Assembly: GCF_004367745.1 (NCBI RefSeq)
Contig: NZ_CP037993.1
Span: 3,658,001-3,722,000 of the forward strand
Origin: Herbaspirillum huttiense
GTDB lineage: Bacteria > Pseudomonadota > Gammaproteobacteria > Burkholderiales > Burkholderiaceae_D
Direction of reading: 5' to 3'
Length of the DNA: 64,000 nt
The position numbers were made by a program, and so were the translations under genes. Shown one piece after another: positions 26,191-35,139 of the stretch. A model generated the notes under the pieces. It was not told the origin of the DNA. It saw only the letters and a list, made by a program, of their open reading frames with translations, and did no database searches. Position 1 is the first letter of the stretch. Each line of letters begins with the position of its first letter.

Positions 26191-26361
26191 TTTGACTGCA
26201 TCCATCCAGTCCTGCCATGCGCCTGGGTCGGCCGGCCCTGCGTCACCGGTAATTTCCCAAGATAGCGAACTCAACAGACCGGCAATATCATCAGATTTTG
26301 TGCGCTCGTATTCCTGCTCCAAGAAATTAAACATCGCACGATACGCATGCTTGGCCGTCAA
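26176..26361 (-). CDS. Small immunity-like protein (possibly 5'-truncated)
   Basis: The 61-aa ORF starts at a TTG directly after an in-frame stop. Its sequence (AMFNFLEQEYERTKSDDIAG, then LLSSLSWEITGDAGPADPG) resembles a family of small proteins with an SDDIG-LL-G core and an ADP-W-DW ending that occurs among immunity proteins of contact-dependent toxins, recalled from memory rather than searched. No toxin gene is nearby. Its 5' end abuts the integrase remnant, so it may have lost its native start. Confidence 0.5.
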   Translation of the reverse strand: MTAKHAYRAMFNFLEQEYERTKSDDIAGLLSSLSWEITGDAGPADPGAWQDWMDAVKKTIA

Positions 26362-26409
26362 CTATACTTCATCCATCTTCCCCATCCTATTTCATTAGTT
26401 CCGACCTCA

Positions 26410-26628
26410 CCTGCGAAGGTGCGCGTACATGACCTGCGGCACACGTATGGCCCCCGCCTGCGCGCCGCCGGCGTCTCCGAAGAAGACCGGGCGCTATTGC
26501 TGGGCCACGCAAACAAGAGCATGCCTGAGCACTACGCGACTGGAACGGTGGAACGCCTGGTCGACCAGGCCAACAAGGTCGAACTCACGCGGAAGAGGAT
26601 GACGATCTTGCGCGTGGTCAACGGCTGA
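26410..26628 (+). pseudogene. C-terminal remnant of a tyrosine recombinase (integrase)
   Basis: Only the last 72 codons of a phage-type integrase remain: KVRVHDLRHTYGPRLRAAGV contains the catalytic R-H pair (HDLRHT), LLLGHANKSMPEHYAT has the second His and the nucleophile Tyr. The N-terminal and core-binding parts are absent; upstream sequence in frame (from 26347) shows no homology. It ends 115 nt from the 3' end of the initiator tRNA gene, the usual place for an integrated element, and marks an old, decayed island. Confidence 0.85.
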
Positions 26629-26680
26629 ACAAGGTCACGCAAAAGTCACGCAGGCCGTTTTTGCAGAGTCACGAAAAGCA

Positions 26681-26714
26681 AAAGGCCTCTAACGCGGTAA
26701 CGTTAGAGGCCTTT
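26681..26714. terminator. Terminator downstream of tRNA-fMet
   Basis: AAAGGCCTCTAACG at 26681-26694 pairs perfectly with CGTTAGAGGCCTTT at 26701-26714 (14-bp stem, 6-nt loop), with A/T runs on both sides. It lies just 3' of the minus-strand tRNA gene. Confidence 0.88.
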
Positions 26715-26742
26715 ATCTGTAAGGCTTTCGCCTTAGTGCATT

Positions 26743-26819
<77 letters not shown>

Positions 26820-27019
26820 TCTGAAGAAAACAATTATAGGACAGGTAAAATCGGAATGCAAACATTTTCTGCAATCTTTTTACAGTGATACACTCCTAAC
26901 CGCATTACAGCTTCCCGCAGCCGTCCAGACCAGCGTCCCAACGCCCTGTCGCCGCAGCAGGAAAATGCACCAAGGGCACTTCCCTACTATATATATAGAC
27001 AGACACCTTCCGAGCCTCT

Positions 27020-27586
27020 ATGAAATTCTGTTCCGAGTGCGGCCACACAGTCTCCCTGCAGATCCCTCCCGATGACACGCGGCTGCGCCATGTGTGCGGC
27101 AACTGCGGTGCAATCCATTATCAGAATCCAAAGCTGGTGGTCGGCTCCATCCCCGTCTGGGATCAGGATGGCCAAACCAAGGTCCTGCTCTGCAAGCGCG
27201 CCATCGAGCCGCGCCTCGGTTACTGGACCCTGCCGGCCGGTTTCATGGAAAACGCCGAAACCACCGAAGACGCCGCCCGCCGCGAAACCGAAGAGGAAGC
27301 CGGCGCACACATCCAACTGCACGAACTGTTCTCCCTAGTCAACGTGCCCCACGTGCACCAGGTCCACCTCTTCTACCGCGCCACCCTGCTCGACCTCGAC
27401 TACCAGGCCGGTGTCGAAAGCCTGGAAGTGGCCCTCTATACAGAAGACCAGATCCCCTGGCAGGACATCGCCTTCCCCACGGTGGAATTCACCCTGCGCG
27501 CCTTCTTTGCCGATCTCAAGAACGTGCGCAGCGGTGAAGGCAGCTTCATGCTGCACACCGAAGACATCCGCCGCCGCATGATCTGA
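27020..27586 (+). CDS. NUDIX hydrolase with N-terminal zinc ribbon
   Basis: The 188-aa protein starts with a small zinc ribbon (CSECGH and CGNCGA) as in NADH pyrophosphatase relatives, followed by a NUDIX domain. The NUDIX box is complete: [20 protein letters not shown] then AG, about residues 77-99. It should hydrolyse a nucleoside diphosphate linked to another moiety, such as an NAD, FAD or ADP-sugar type compound; the substrate is not readable. It starts an aat-side gene run, with aat 17 nt downstream. Confidence 0.93.
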   Translation: MKFCSECGHTVSLQIPPDDTRLRHVCGNCGAIHYQNPKLVVGSIPVWDQDGQTKVLLCKRAIEPRLGYWTLPAGFMENAETTEDAARRETEEEAGAHIQLHELFSLVNVPHVHQVHLFYRATLLDLDYQAGVESLEVALYTEDQIPWQDIAFPTVEFTLRAFFADLKNVRSGEGSFMLHTEDIRRRMI

Positions 27587-27603
27587 TCCGCAGGAGCACG
27601 CGG

Positions 27604-28347
27604 ATGATCGCCTGGCTGGACCTCGATACGCCCTTCCCCGACGTTTCCCGCGCCCTCGCCGACCCGGCCGGGCTGCTGGCGGCCGGCGCTGACCTCTCGC
27701 CGCAACGGCTGCTGGAAGCCTATCGCCACGGCATCTTCCCCTGGTTCTCCGAAGGCCAGCCCATTCTCTGGTGGAGTACCGACCCGCGCATGGTCCTGCG
27801 CACCGATCACTTCGTTGTCTCCGACAGCCTCAAAAAGACCCTGCGCCGCATCGAACGCAGCCGCCACGGCGACGGCCTCTGGCAAGTCACCTTCGATACC
27901 GTCTTCGAACAGGTCATGCAAGGCTGCGCCGGACCGCGCCGCCATGAACAGGGCACCTGGATCTCGCCCGAGATCATGGCCGGCTACACCGGCCTGCATC
28001 GCGCCGGCTACGCCCACTCCTCCGAAGTCTGGCTCAACGGCGAACTGGTCGGCGGGGCCTATGGCGTCTCCATCGGGCGCATGTTCTACGGCGAATCCAT
28101 GTTCGCCCGCGTAAGCGACGCCTCCAAGGTGGCGCTGGCGCACCTGGTGTTTTTCCTGCGCAGCCACGGCGTGGACATGATCGACTGCCAGCAGGAAACC
28201 TCGCACCTGGCCTCGCTGGGCGCACGCCCGATCCCCCGCAGCGACTTCCTGCGCCACCTGCGCGCAGCCATCCAGTGGCCGCAGATCCGGGGCTGGGAGC
28301 CGCTGAACCTGCTGGAGCACGGCATCCCGTCGGCCCGACGCGACTGA
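27604..28347 (+). CDS. aat: Leucyl/phenylalanyl-tRNA--protein transferase
   Basis: Aat adds Leu or Phe from tRNA to N-terminal Arg or Lys of proteins, marking them for ClpAP by the N-degron pathway. The 247-aa product has the family core [20 protein letters not shown] near residues 40-60, [20 protein letters not shown] and [18 protein letters not shown]. Length and motifs are typical. It is followed by bpt, the other N-degron transferase, which strengthens both calls. Confidence 0.97.
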   Translation: MIAWLDLDTPFPDVSRALADPAGLLAAGADLSPQRLLEAYRHGIFPWFSEGQPILWWSTDPRMVLRTDHFVVSDSLKKTLRRIERSRHGDGLWQVTFDTVFEQVMQGCAGPRRHEQGTWISPEIMAGYTGLHRAGYAHSSEVWLNGELVGGAYGVSIGRMFYGESMFARVSDASKVALAHLVFFLRSHGVDMIDCQQETSHLASLGARPIPRSDFLRHLRAAIQWPQIRGWEPLNLLEHGIPSARRD

Positions 28348-28467
28348 GCCTGGCGCGGTTCTTCACTGCGGCCATCAAAATGGTGTAAATTGGAACCTGA
28401 CTCCAAGGACCGCACGGGGCAGCAGAGACCTCGCCGCCGGCCTCCCGCAAGACAGGACAGGACGCAC

Positions 28468-29196
28468 ATGACGCATCTCAAAGACTTGCCGTTCTCCACG
28501 TTGCAGTTCTATGCAACCGCGCCCTACCCATGCAGCTATCTCGATGACCAGCAGGCCCGCTCGCAAGTGGCCACCCCCTCCCATCTCATCAATGCAGATG
28601 TGTACTCGGAACTGGTCAAGACCGGCTTCCGCCGCAGCGGCATCTTTACCTACCGCCCCTACTGCGACGGCTGCAATGCCTGCACCCCGGTACGCATCCG
28701 GGTAGCCGACTTCGAACGCAACCGCAGCCAGCGCCGTGCCTGGGAACGCAATCGCGGCCTGCAAACCCTGGTCACCAACCTGACCTACGCCCACGAACAC
28801 TACGAGCTCTACCTGCGCTACCAGTGCGCCCGCCACGCCGGCGGCGGCATGGATCAGGACAGCCGCGATCAGTACGCACAGTTCCTGCTGCAGAGCAAGG
28901 TCAATACCCGCCTGGTGGAATTCCGCGAGCCTGACGGTACCCTGCGCATGGTCAGCATCATCGACGTACTCAATGACGGCCTGTCCTCGGTCTACACCTT
29001 CTTCGATCCCGACCTGCCGGCAGCGTCCTTCGGCACCTACAATATCCTGTGGCAGATCGAACAGGCGCGCCAGCTGGAAATGCCCTACGTCTACCTCGGC
29101 TACTGGATCAAGGAAAGCCAGAAAATGGCCTACAAAACCAACTACCAGCCACTGGAAGCCCTCCATGAAGGGGAATGGAGCCTGCTGGAAGGCTGA
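28468..29196 (+). CDS. bpt: Aspartate/glutamate leucyltransferase (Bpt)
   Basis: Bpt adds Leu to N-terminal Asp or Glu of proteins, acting with Aat in the bacterial N-degron pathway. The 242-aa protein has the family motifs [34 protein letters not shown] (the Cys-rich [11 protein letters not shown] site), [16 protein letters not shown] and [20 protein letters not shown] 28468 follows AGGAC-type Shine-Dalgarno sequence; an upstream in-frame ATG at 28390 is less likely. It lies 120 nt after aat in the same direction. Confidence 0.96.
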   Translation: MTHLKDLPFSTLQFYATAPYPCSYLDDQQARSQVATPSHLINADVYSELVKTGFRRSGIFTYRPYCDGCNACTPVRIRVADFERNRSQRRAWERNRGLQTLVTNLTYAHEHYELYLRYQCARHAGGGMDQDSRDQYAQFLLQSKVNTRLVEFREPDGTLRMVSIIDVLNDGLSSVYTFFDPDLPAASFGTYNILWQIEQARQLEMPYVYLGYWIKESQKMAYKTNYQPLEALHEGEWSLLEG

Positions 29197-29347
29197 AGCA
29201 AGCTTCACCTTTGTGGCGCAACGTCTGCAAAAACAGGGGTAGCGGGATCAAATTGGGGGCAACTACGCCGCCAAGGCAGGGAATGGGCGGTGGCACGCGT
29301 TAGAATAGCGGCAGTTTTTTGGCCCCTTCTTTCCTGATCGTCCCATC

Positions 29348-30415
29348 GTGTCCGACAAATTCCTCTACGCGCTCGCGCGTCCGCTGCTGTTTTCTCTGGA
29401 ACCTGAAACCGCGCACCATCTGGTGCTGCCTGCCCTGCGCTGTGCCGCGCGCTACAGCCTGACGGACTTCGTCACCAAAAAGCCGGCCGCCGATCCGCGT
29501 ACCGTCATGGGCATCACCTTCCCCAATCCGATCGGCATGGCCGCCGGGCTGGACAAGGACGGCGCCTACATCGACGGCCTGGCCGCACTGGGCTTCGGAT
29601 TCATCGAGGTCGGCACGGTCACGCCGCGCGCCCAGCCGGGCAATCCGCTGCCGCGCATGTTCCGCCTGCCGGCCGCCAGCGCAGTGATCAACCGCATGGG
29701 CTTCAACAATGGCGGGGTGGATGCCTTCGTGGCCAATGTGCAATCCTCGCGCTTCTACCAGGAGCGTCAGGGCGTGCTGGGCCTGAATATCGGCAAGAAT
29801 GCCGATACCCCCATCGAGCGCGCCGCCGAGGATTACGTGGCCTGCCTGGAAAAGGTTTACCCCTACGCCAGCTATGTGACGGTGAATATTTCTTCTCCGA
29901 ACACCAAGAACCTGCGCCAGCTGCAGGGGGCCTCTGAACTGGATTCCCTGCTGTCGCAGCTGAAGTCGGCCCAGCGCCGCCTGGCCGATCACCATGGCCG
30001 CTACGTACCGGTCGTGCTGAAGATCGCACCGGACATGGAGTTGGAGCAAGTGAAGAATGTTGCCGACGCGCTGCTGCGTCACCAGATCGATGGCGTCATC
30101 GCCACCAACACCACCATCACCCGCGATGCCGTGCAAGGCATGCCGCATGGCGAAGAAGCCGGCGGCCTGTCGGGCAAGCCGGTGCTGGAACTGTCCAACC
30201 AGGTGATCCGTGGCCTGAAGGCAGAAGTGGGCGACGCCCTGCCCATCATCGGGGTGGGAGGTATCTTCAGCGGTGCCGATGCGCGCGCCAAGATCGATGC
30301 CGGCGCTTCACTGGTGCAGCTGTACACCGGCCTGATCTACCAGGGACCGGCGCTGGTGCATGAATGTGCCGAGGCGCTGCGCGCTCCGCAGGGCCCGGTC
30401 GCCGCGCATCACTGA
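29348..30415 (+). CDS. pyrD: Dihydroorotate dehydrogenase (quinone), class 2
   Basis: PyrD oxidises dihydroorotate to orotate with transfer of electrons to the membrane quinone pool, the fourth step of pyrimidine synthesis. The 355-aa class-2 enzyme has an N-terminal membrane-associating helix ([19 protein letters not shown]), the FMN-domain segments [28 protein letters not shown] with the catalytic Ser, and [12 protein letters not shown]. It starts at GTG 29348, supported by the family's usual N-terminus. A TAGAAT at 29301-29306 may be its -10. Confidence 0.97.
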   Translation: MSDKFLYALARPLLFSLEPETAHHLVLPALRCAARYSLTDFVTKKPAADPRTVMGITFPNPIGMAAGLDKDGAYIDGLAALGFGFIEVGTVTPRAQPGNPLPRMFRLPAASAVINRMGFNNGGVDAFVANVQSSRFYQERQGVLGLNIGKNADTPIERAAEDYVACLEKVYPYASYVTVNISSPNTKNLRQLQGASELDSLLSQLKSAQRRLADHHGRYVPVVLKIAPDMELEQVKNVADALLRHQIDGVIATNTTITRDAVQGMPHGEEAGGLSGKPVLELSNQVIRGLKAEVGDALPIIGVGGIFSGADARAKIDAGASLVQLYTGLIYQGPALVHECAEALRAPQGPVAAHH

Positions 30416-30439
30416 AACCATCCGTCGCGCGCAAATGAA

Positions 30440-30470
30440 AACAGCAGGCCGCGTGCCTGCTGTTCTTCTT
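30440..30470 (+). terminator. Terminator downstream of pyrD
   Basis: AACAGCAGGC at 30440-30449 pairs with GCCTGCTGTT at 30455-30464, a 10-bp stem with a 5-nt loop, followed by CTTCTTT. Confidence 0.85.
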
Positions 30471-30486
30471 TGGGAAATCGCCGCGT

Positions 30487-30630
30487 TCAGTCCTTGGACG
30501 ACTCCTTCTTGAGATTGAAAATCCGGCGCGCATTGGCATCGGATTCGGATTTCTTTTCAAAGTCGGTCTTTTCGCAACCGGCCAGCACAACACCGACGAC
30601 CAGCGTCAGCAGCATGACGACGACACGCAT
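30487..30630 (-). CDS. Small lipoprotein
   Basis: This 47-aa product begins MRVVVMLLTLVVGVVLAGCE, a type-II signal peptide with lipobox LAGC. The mature part is only about 30 residues, charged, and ends in KKESSKD. GGGGAA precedes the ATG. The frame extends upstream without coding character. It is convergent with pyrD, whose terminator separates them. Function unknown; likely anchored to the inner or outer membrane. Confidence 0.7.
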   Translation of the reverse strand: MRVVVMLLTLVVGVVLAGCEKTDFEKKSESDANARRIFNLKKESSKD

Positions 30631-30869
30631 GATATTCCCCTGAAGATTCGGATGAGGCCCCGGATGGCCGCACTCCCCTCCCAAGGGCAGGCGGACAGCG
30701 CCGCCGCATGGACCGTTGCGGCCAGCAGAGGGGGCCGGCAGGCTGCATTTTATGCGCAAAAGTTCAGAATTCGATGACTATTCCTGAAAGTTTTCGCTCA
30801 AAAACGCCTGCCTGTTCCCCTCTATAATGGCAAGCTTCCGACGCCCGGCCGTCGCCCTGCTCAGTCTCC

Positions 30870-31469
30870 ATGTCCGTCAACACCATCGCCATCAACCGCC
30901 AGATGCGCCGTTTCGATGACCAGGCCAGCGTCTGGCTGTTCGGTTACGGCTCCATCATCTTCAAGGCCGATTTCCCCTATCTGGAACGCCGTCCGGCCCA
31001 CATCACCGGCTGGGCGCGACGCTTCTGGCAAGGCTCGCACGATCACCGCGGCACCGCCGAGGCACCGGGCCGGGTCGTGACCCTGGTGCCTGAAGAAGGC
31101 GCCGACTGTGCCGGCATGGCTTACCTGATCACGCCAGAAGTCTTTGCCCATCTGGATCATCGCGAAAAGAACGGCTATCTGCGCCTGGCCACCACCATGC
31201 GCTTCGAGGACGGCCAGGCAGCAGAAGGCCTGATCTACATCGCCGCCGAGGACAATGAAGCCTTCGCCGGCCCGGCCAGCGAGCTGGAGATCGCGCGCCA
31301 GATCGCCGGTGCGGTCGGTCCCAGCGGCCGCAACAGCGAATACCTGCTCAAGCTGGCCCAGGCCCTGCGCGACCTGGGCGCCGAAGACCGCCACGTGTTC
31401 GCCATCGAACAACATCTGCTGCAACTGACCGGGCAGCCAGCCGTGCTATCGTCTGCCTCTCGCTCCTGA
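30870..31469 (+). CDS. Gamma-glutamylcyclotransferase, ChaC-like
   Basis: ChaC-type enzymes split glutathione or gamma-glutamyl peptides, releasing 5-oxoproline. The 199-aa protein shows the family substrate-binding motif near the start (VWLFGYGSIIF, residues 21-31), RRFWQGSHDHRGTAEAPGRV, and LDHREKNGY, where the Glu after Arg is the likely catalytic residue. A TATAAT at 30823-30828 is a plausible -10 element. A small lipoprotein gene follows 35 nt downstream. The physiological substrate is inferred from the family. Confidence 0.9.
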   Translation: MSVNTIAINRQMRRFDDQASVWLFGYGSIIFKADFPYLERRPAHITGWARRFWQGSHDHRGTAEAPGRVVTLVPEEGADCAGMAYLITPEVFAHLDHREKNGYLRLATTMRFEDGQAAEGLIYIAAEDNEAFAGPASELEIARQIAGAVGPSGRNSEYLLKLAQALRDLGAEDRHVFAIEQHLLQLTGQPAVLSSASRS

Positions 31470-31504
31470 GCACCGCATTGAACACGCCCACAAGGAAGAA
31501 GAAC

Positions 31505-31924
31505 ATGATCAAGTCCCTCGCTGCCAGCCTCACCCTCCTCATGGCGCTGACCGCCTGCACCACCCCGGTGGAGCGCACCGCCAGCGGCGATATCCCGGCC
31601 GCCCGCGTCTACATCAAGAGCATGACCGAACAGGCCGCCGGCCTGTCGCAGATCAGCTTCACGCGCGCCGCCGGCCTGCTCAACAATGACATGCTGGAAC
31701 TGGCCATCAACGATGTCGTGCTGGCCCAGATCGCCGGTGGCGAGCGCTTGTCGATCTGGCTCAAGCCCGGCAGCTACGATTTCAGCGTCAAACGCGTCAA
31801 CAGCCTGGGCAGCAATGCCGGGCCGACCACCGACAAGCTGACCCTGCAAGTCGCCCAGGGCGGCAGCTACCAGATACAGATCAGTACCGAATTGCGCGGC
31901 CTGAACCTGCAACTGGCCAAGTAA
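31505..31924 (+). CDS. Lipoprotein of unknown function
   Basis: The 139-aa product has a type-II signal peptide (SLTLLMALTACTTP) with lipobox LTAC. The mature region has beta-rich segments (LSIWLKPGSYDFSVKRVN, GGSYQIQISTELRGL) resembling DUF2846-like lipoproteins with a carbohydrate-binding-type fold; this resemblance is by eye only. ATG 31505 follows AAGGAAG. It probably shares a transcript with the ChaC-like gene. Confidence 0.75.
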   Translation: MIKSLAASLTLLMALTACTTPVERTASGDIPAARVYIKSMTEQAAGLSQISFTRAAGLLNNDMLELAINDVVLAQIAGGERLSIWLKPGSYDFSVKRVNSLGSNAGPTTDKLTLQVAQGGSYQIQISTELRGLNLQLAK

Positions 31925-31976
31925 GCCTGATCCTCCGACGCAACAAATTGCGCCGGATTGCGCAGTTTTACACTTC

Positions 31977-32016
31977 AGCCCCTGTGGTACGGACGACACA
32001 CCGTATCACAGGGGCT
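31977..32016 (+). terminator. Long terminator-like hairpin
   Basis: A 16-bp arm beginning AGCCCCTGTGGTACGG pairs with CCGTATCACAGGGGCT (one G-T pair) across an 8-nt loop. There is no T-tract afterwards. It closes the lipoprotein gene and could be a factor-dependent or stabilising element. Confidence 0.6.
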
Positions 32017-32213
32017 GGTCGCTTCTGGCCAGACGTAATTGTCAAGCCATTGATTTAAAAGGAAATATTTTCCAAATCCGGACGCCCCTGACAATGCAAG
32101 GCGACATTATTCACAAATCAGATAACTGGTATTGGGATTCAAAAGTGGAAGCACGCCCGTGAAGCGAATATATTGCAATGCAACAGATCAATTTCTTCCT
32201 CACGGAGCTCACC

Positions 32214-32294
32214 ATGAACATCGTCGCCGACATCCTCCCGTACACCCTGCTCATCGGCGCCATGGTCGCGCGCTACCTGATTTCGGTCAAGTAA
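32214..32294 (+). CDS. Putative 26-aa membrane microprotein
   Basis: A tiny ORF, ATG to TAA, follows GGAG at 7-nt spacing and encodes 26 aa: MNIVADILPYTLLIGAMVAR then YLISVK. This is a single hydrophobic helix ending in Lys, the form of small membrane proteins that modulate larger complexes. It lies alone in an otherwise empty 680-bp stretch, with AT-rich sequence (TATATT) about 45 nt upstream as a possible promoter. I cannot name a family. The size means the call rests on the ribosome-binding site and hydrophobicity only. Confidence 0.4.
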   Translation: MNIVADILPYTLLIGAMVARYLISVK

Positions 32295-32605
32295 GCAGCC
32301 TCCTGGCCGGGTGATCGCCGGTCTCCGCAAGGAGATCTGCTGGCATCCCGGAGCAGTCCTGAAAAGCGGTCATTGTCGCGTTGCAACGCTGACAATCCGC
32401 TTTTTCTTTTGCCCCGGATTGTCCGCATGATTCGCACCATTCCGGCGCAAAATTGCACCATTATCATCATTCTTGATATCTGGACGATGTTCCCTGGTGC
32501 AATGTTTGTGGTCGGCTGCAGGTAAATGTCAGGTCGCGGCCTCACTTGCAAAGCTGCTGCAGCGCATTACACTCGCAAGCTTTGCCAACGCAACGAAAGT
32601 GAAGC

Positions 32606-32737
32606 ATGAAGCGACTTGCCTCTCTCCTCGCCGCCTCCGCCCTGCTGCTGGCCGTGCAAGGCTGCGCCTGCGCGCCCGGCTTCGTCGGCTTTGACAGCCG
32701 CTGCCAGTTCATCAACGTTCCCAGCGGGCAACCCTGA
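32606..32737 (+). CDS. Small Cys-rich lipoprotein
   Basis: This 43-aa ORF encodes a type-II signal peptide (MKRLASLLAASALLLAVQGC) with lipobox VQGC and a short mature peptide with further Cys residues (CAC...RCQF). GAAAG lies upstream. A good terminator follows 8 nt after the stop, which supports an independent transcription unit. No family is recognised. The many-Cys, tiny lipoprotein form is common in betaproteobacteria. Confidence 0.6.
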   Translation: MKRLASLLAASALLLAVQGCACAPGFVGFDSRCQFINVPSGQP

Positions 32738-32744
32738 ATGAACA

Positions 32745-32790
32745 AAAGCGCCGGATCGGCTCCTTGGCGGAGCCCGTCACGGCGCTTTAC
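32745..32790 (+). terminator. Terminator of the small lipoprotein gene
   Basis: AAAGCGCCG at 32745-32753 pairs with CGGCGCTTT at 32780-32788, and an inner stem GGCTCC/GGAGCC strengthens it. It probably also serves the convergent hydrolase gene. Confidence 0.78.
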
Positions 32791-32875
32791 ATGCGTAATT
32801 TCAGGTTAAATCCTGAACCCTTCTTCACGCTGATTTCAGCGTTCATCTTTCCATCCCGCCTGCTTTGTCCGGTTT

Positions 32876-33724
32876 TTACTCCGCAGGCGGCAGTTGCCCC
32901 AGCCACTCCCGCAAATCGTGCATGGCCTGCTCGCGCAGCCCGGCTTCCTCGTTGAAGATCTCGTGATAGGCCGAGGCATACCAGTGCAGCGTCTTGCGCT
33001 CGCCCGGCAACGCCTCGAAGAAGGCCCGGCTGCCGCGCGGGGCGACGAAGGCATCGTCTCCCGCCACCTGCAACAGCACCGGCCGCGTGAATTGGGCGGC
33101 ATCTCGCGCCACATGGTGCATGGCATCGAGCATGAAATTGAGCATGCGCGGCGCAATCTTGCCGTGGTTGAGCGGGTCCTGCCGGTAGGCCCGGACCTCA
33201 TGCGGATCGTGCGAGATGCGCTCGGCCGGCAAGGCGGTCGGCAGGGCCAGCCCCGGCGCGATGGCCGACGACACCTTCAGCAGCAACCGCTGCCAGCCCG
33301 ACAAATCCAGCGCCAGGGCCGGCGAAGACAACGCCAGTGCCCGCACCGGACTGAAACCGCCAGTGGCAAACCGCGCCGCCACCAGCCCGCCCATGCTGTG
33401 GCCGAACAGCAGCGGCGTACACTGGGTGCGGCGGCTGAAGTCATCGAAGGTCTGCTTCAGGTCTCGCAGCAAGTCATCCGGCTGGATCAGGCTGCCCTGC
33501 CGCCCTCCTGAATTGCCATGGCCGCGATGGTCGCAGATGCGCACCGAACAACCCGCTGCATTGAACAAGTGCGCCAGCGCGGCATAGCGCCCGCCGTGCT
33601 CGCCCAGTCCATGCACCATCTGCACGGCCGAAGTGGCCCCGGGCAGCAGCCAGTCGCGGCAAAACAGCCGGGTGCGGTCAGCGGCGTCGATCCAGTGTTC
33701 CTGTACCGGGAGGGGAAGCGTCAT
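32876..33724 (-). CDS. Alpha/beta hydrolase, monoacylglycerol lipase/lysophospholipase-like
   Basis: This 282-aa Hydrolase_4-type enzyme has oxyanion motif VQMVHGLGEHGGRY, DHRGHGNSGG, the nucleophile elbow FGHSMGGL (Ser near residue 111), a late Asp in VAGDDAFVAP and the catalytic His in ASAYHEIFNE. This is the pattern of monoacylglycerol lipases and lysophospholipase PldB. There is no signal peptide, so it acts in the cytoplasm. Its ATG overlaps the stop of the upstream fusion gene by 4 nt (ATGA), suggesting a common message. Confidence 0.9.
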   Translation of the reverse strand: MTLPLPVQEHWIDAADRTRLFCRDWLLPGATSAVQMVHGLGEHGGRYAALAHLFNAAGCSVRICDHRGHGNSGGRQGSLIQPDDLLRDLKQTFDDFSRRTQCTPLLFGHSMGGLVAARFATGGFSPVRALALSSPALALDLSGWQRLLLKVSSAIAPGLALPTALPAERISHDPHEVRAYRQDPLNHGKIAPRMLNFMLDAMHHVARDAAQFTRPVLLQVAGDDAFVAPRGSRAFFEALPGERKTLHWYASAYHEIFNEEAGLREQAMHDLREWLGQLPPAE

Positions 33725-35139
33725 GTTTTGTCGAGAAGAGTGGAATTGACGTCGGCCTGGCGGCGCGCGGTGCGCCAGGCCTTGCGCAGGCGGCGGCTCT
33801 GGCGCAGGGCGAGGTGCAGCGATGCGGCCCAGGACAGCGGACGCGGATGCACCACGGCGCGCAGCGCGCGGGCATAGTCCAGCACCATGCCGGGGGTCCA
33901 GGCCATGGTCACGGCGCGTTTGCGGATCTGGCTGGCGACCCAGATCTCCGGCGTGAACATCATCCTGACCGCATTGAACCAGTGCCGGTCGCGTCCGCCG
34001 ATGACGCCTTCCAGCGCGGCCTCCAGCGCATGCGCCACGGTGCTGGAGCAGTTGCGATAGGTCAGGTTGTAAATCTCGGTCTGGCGGTAGTGCTGCCAGA
34101 AGCGGTCCAGCGAGGGACGGCGGTAATCACGGAAAACGATCTTCTCGGTCGATTCGCACCAGGCGGCGGCTTCACTGCGGTAGTCGGTCAGGTAGCGGCC
34201 CTTGACGTCATTGTCGGCCGTGGCCCGCAGCAGGCGGGCGAACTGGTCCGGCGAGCGGTCGATTTCTTCGGCCGGATAGAGACTGATGTAGAGCTCGGGC
34301 AGGATTTCCAGCGCCGCATGGCCGGTCGAGATGACGCCCTGGTTGTCGACGGCGGCGATGTAGCGGTCGATCAGCGGCTGCCGCCGGGCGGGGCCCTTGG
34401 CACTGCCGGCGGGCGTCCACACGTGCACGGTCAGCGGGGGCTGTGCCCCGGAAGGCGGCTTTGCCGGGGCCGGCGCCCCGGCACCCAGTTGCGCCTGCAG
34501 GTCCGACGCACCGTCATGCAAGCCGGCATCAAACGGGCGGTCATCGCCGCTGTTGCGCTCAACCAGTACATCGGCCGAGGCTTGCTGCGGCAGCATGCGG
34601 CTGCGCAGCGCCAGCCAGATCATGTTCCAGCCGCCAAAGACCAGGCCCAGCCCGATGCAGTAAGGCACCGTGCCCTTGTAATGGGTGGGATAGGGCTGGA
34701 AGAAAAAAATCGCCAGCGCAATCTGCACGATCCCGCCGAACATGGCCATGCGCCAGCGCGGAAAGCGCACCACCAGCGCCGAGGTGATCTGCAGCGAGCC
34801 GCCGATGGTGAAGGCAATGCCAAAAAGCATGGCCAGCGCCATGTTGCTGGCCTGATGTTGGGTAATGACCAGCACGGCGATGAGCAGGAACAGCCCGCCC
34901 TTGGCATAGCGCAGGGTCTTCTGGGCACCCATGCCGCTGTTGGCGACCCACAAGGTCACCAGGCTTTCCACCAGCAGCAGATAGCCGAACAGGGTCAGCG
35001 GGAAATTGAGCACGCCATCGAGCGCGTCAATGATCAGCGAGACGCCGATGGTGCCCCAGGCCAGACCGGCCACGGCCAGTGCATGCCAGTTGCGGCGGAT
35101 GAAATCGGCACCCAGCAATAACAAGACAAGTCGTATCAC
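33721..35139 (-). CDS. HdeD-like (DUF308) membrane protein fused to a papain-like (YiiX/DUF4105-type) C-terminal domain
   Basis: From GTG 35139 (GGAGA upstream) the 472-aa product has an N-terminal membrane domain with about six helices in the DUF308/HdeD pattern (WGTIGVSLIIDALDGVLNFP, AFTIGGSLQITSALVVRFPR). A Pro/Ala-rich linker (about residues 200-250) leads to a soluble domain. That domain has VISTGHAALEILPELYIS and later YNLTYRNCSSTVAHALEAAL; His first, then Cys in an NCS context, is the order of circularly permuted NlpC/P60-like enzymes. A membrane-tethered amidase or peptidase is inferred. The lipase-like gene overlaps its stop. Confidence 0.75.
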   Translation of the reverse strand: MIRLVLLLLGADFIRRNWHALAVAGLAWGTIGVSLIIDALDGVLNFPLTLFGYLLLVESLVTLWVANSGMGAQKTLRYAKGGLFLLIAVLVITQHQASNMALAMLFGIAFTIGGSLQITSALVVRFPRWRMAMFGGIVQIALAIFFFQPYPTHYKGTVPYCIGLGLVFGGWNMIWLALRSRMLPQQASADVLVERNSGDDRPFDAGLHDGASDLQAQLGAGAPAPAKPPSGAQPPLTVHVWTPAGSAKGPARRQPLIDRYIAAVDNQGVISTGHAALEILPELYISLYPAEEIDRSPDQFARLLRATADNDVKGRYLTDYRSEAAAWCESTEKIVFRDYRRPSLDRFWQHYRQTEIYNLTYRNCSSTVAHALEAALEGVIGGRDRHWFNAVRMMFTPEIWVASQIRKRAVTMAWTPGMVLDYARALRAVVHPRPLSWAASLHLALRQSRRLRKAWRTARRQADVNSTLLDKT

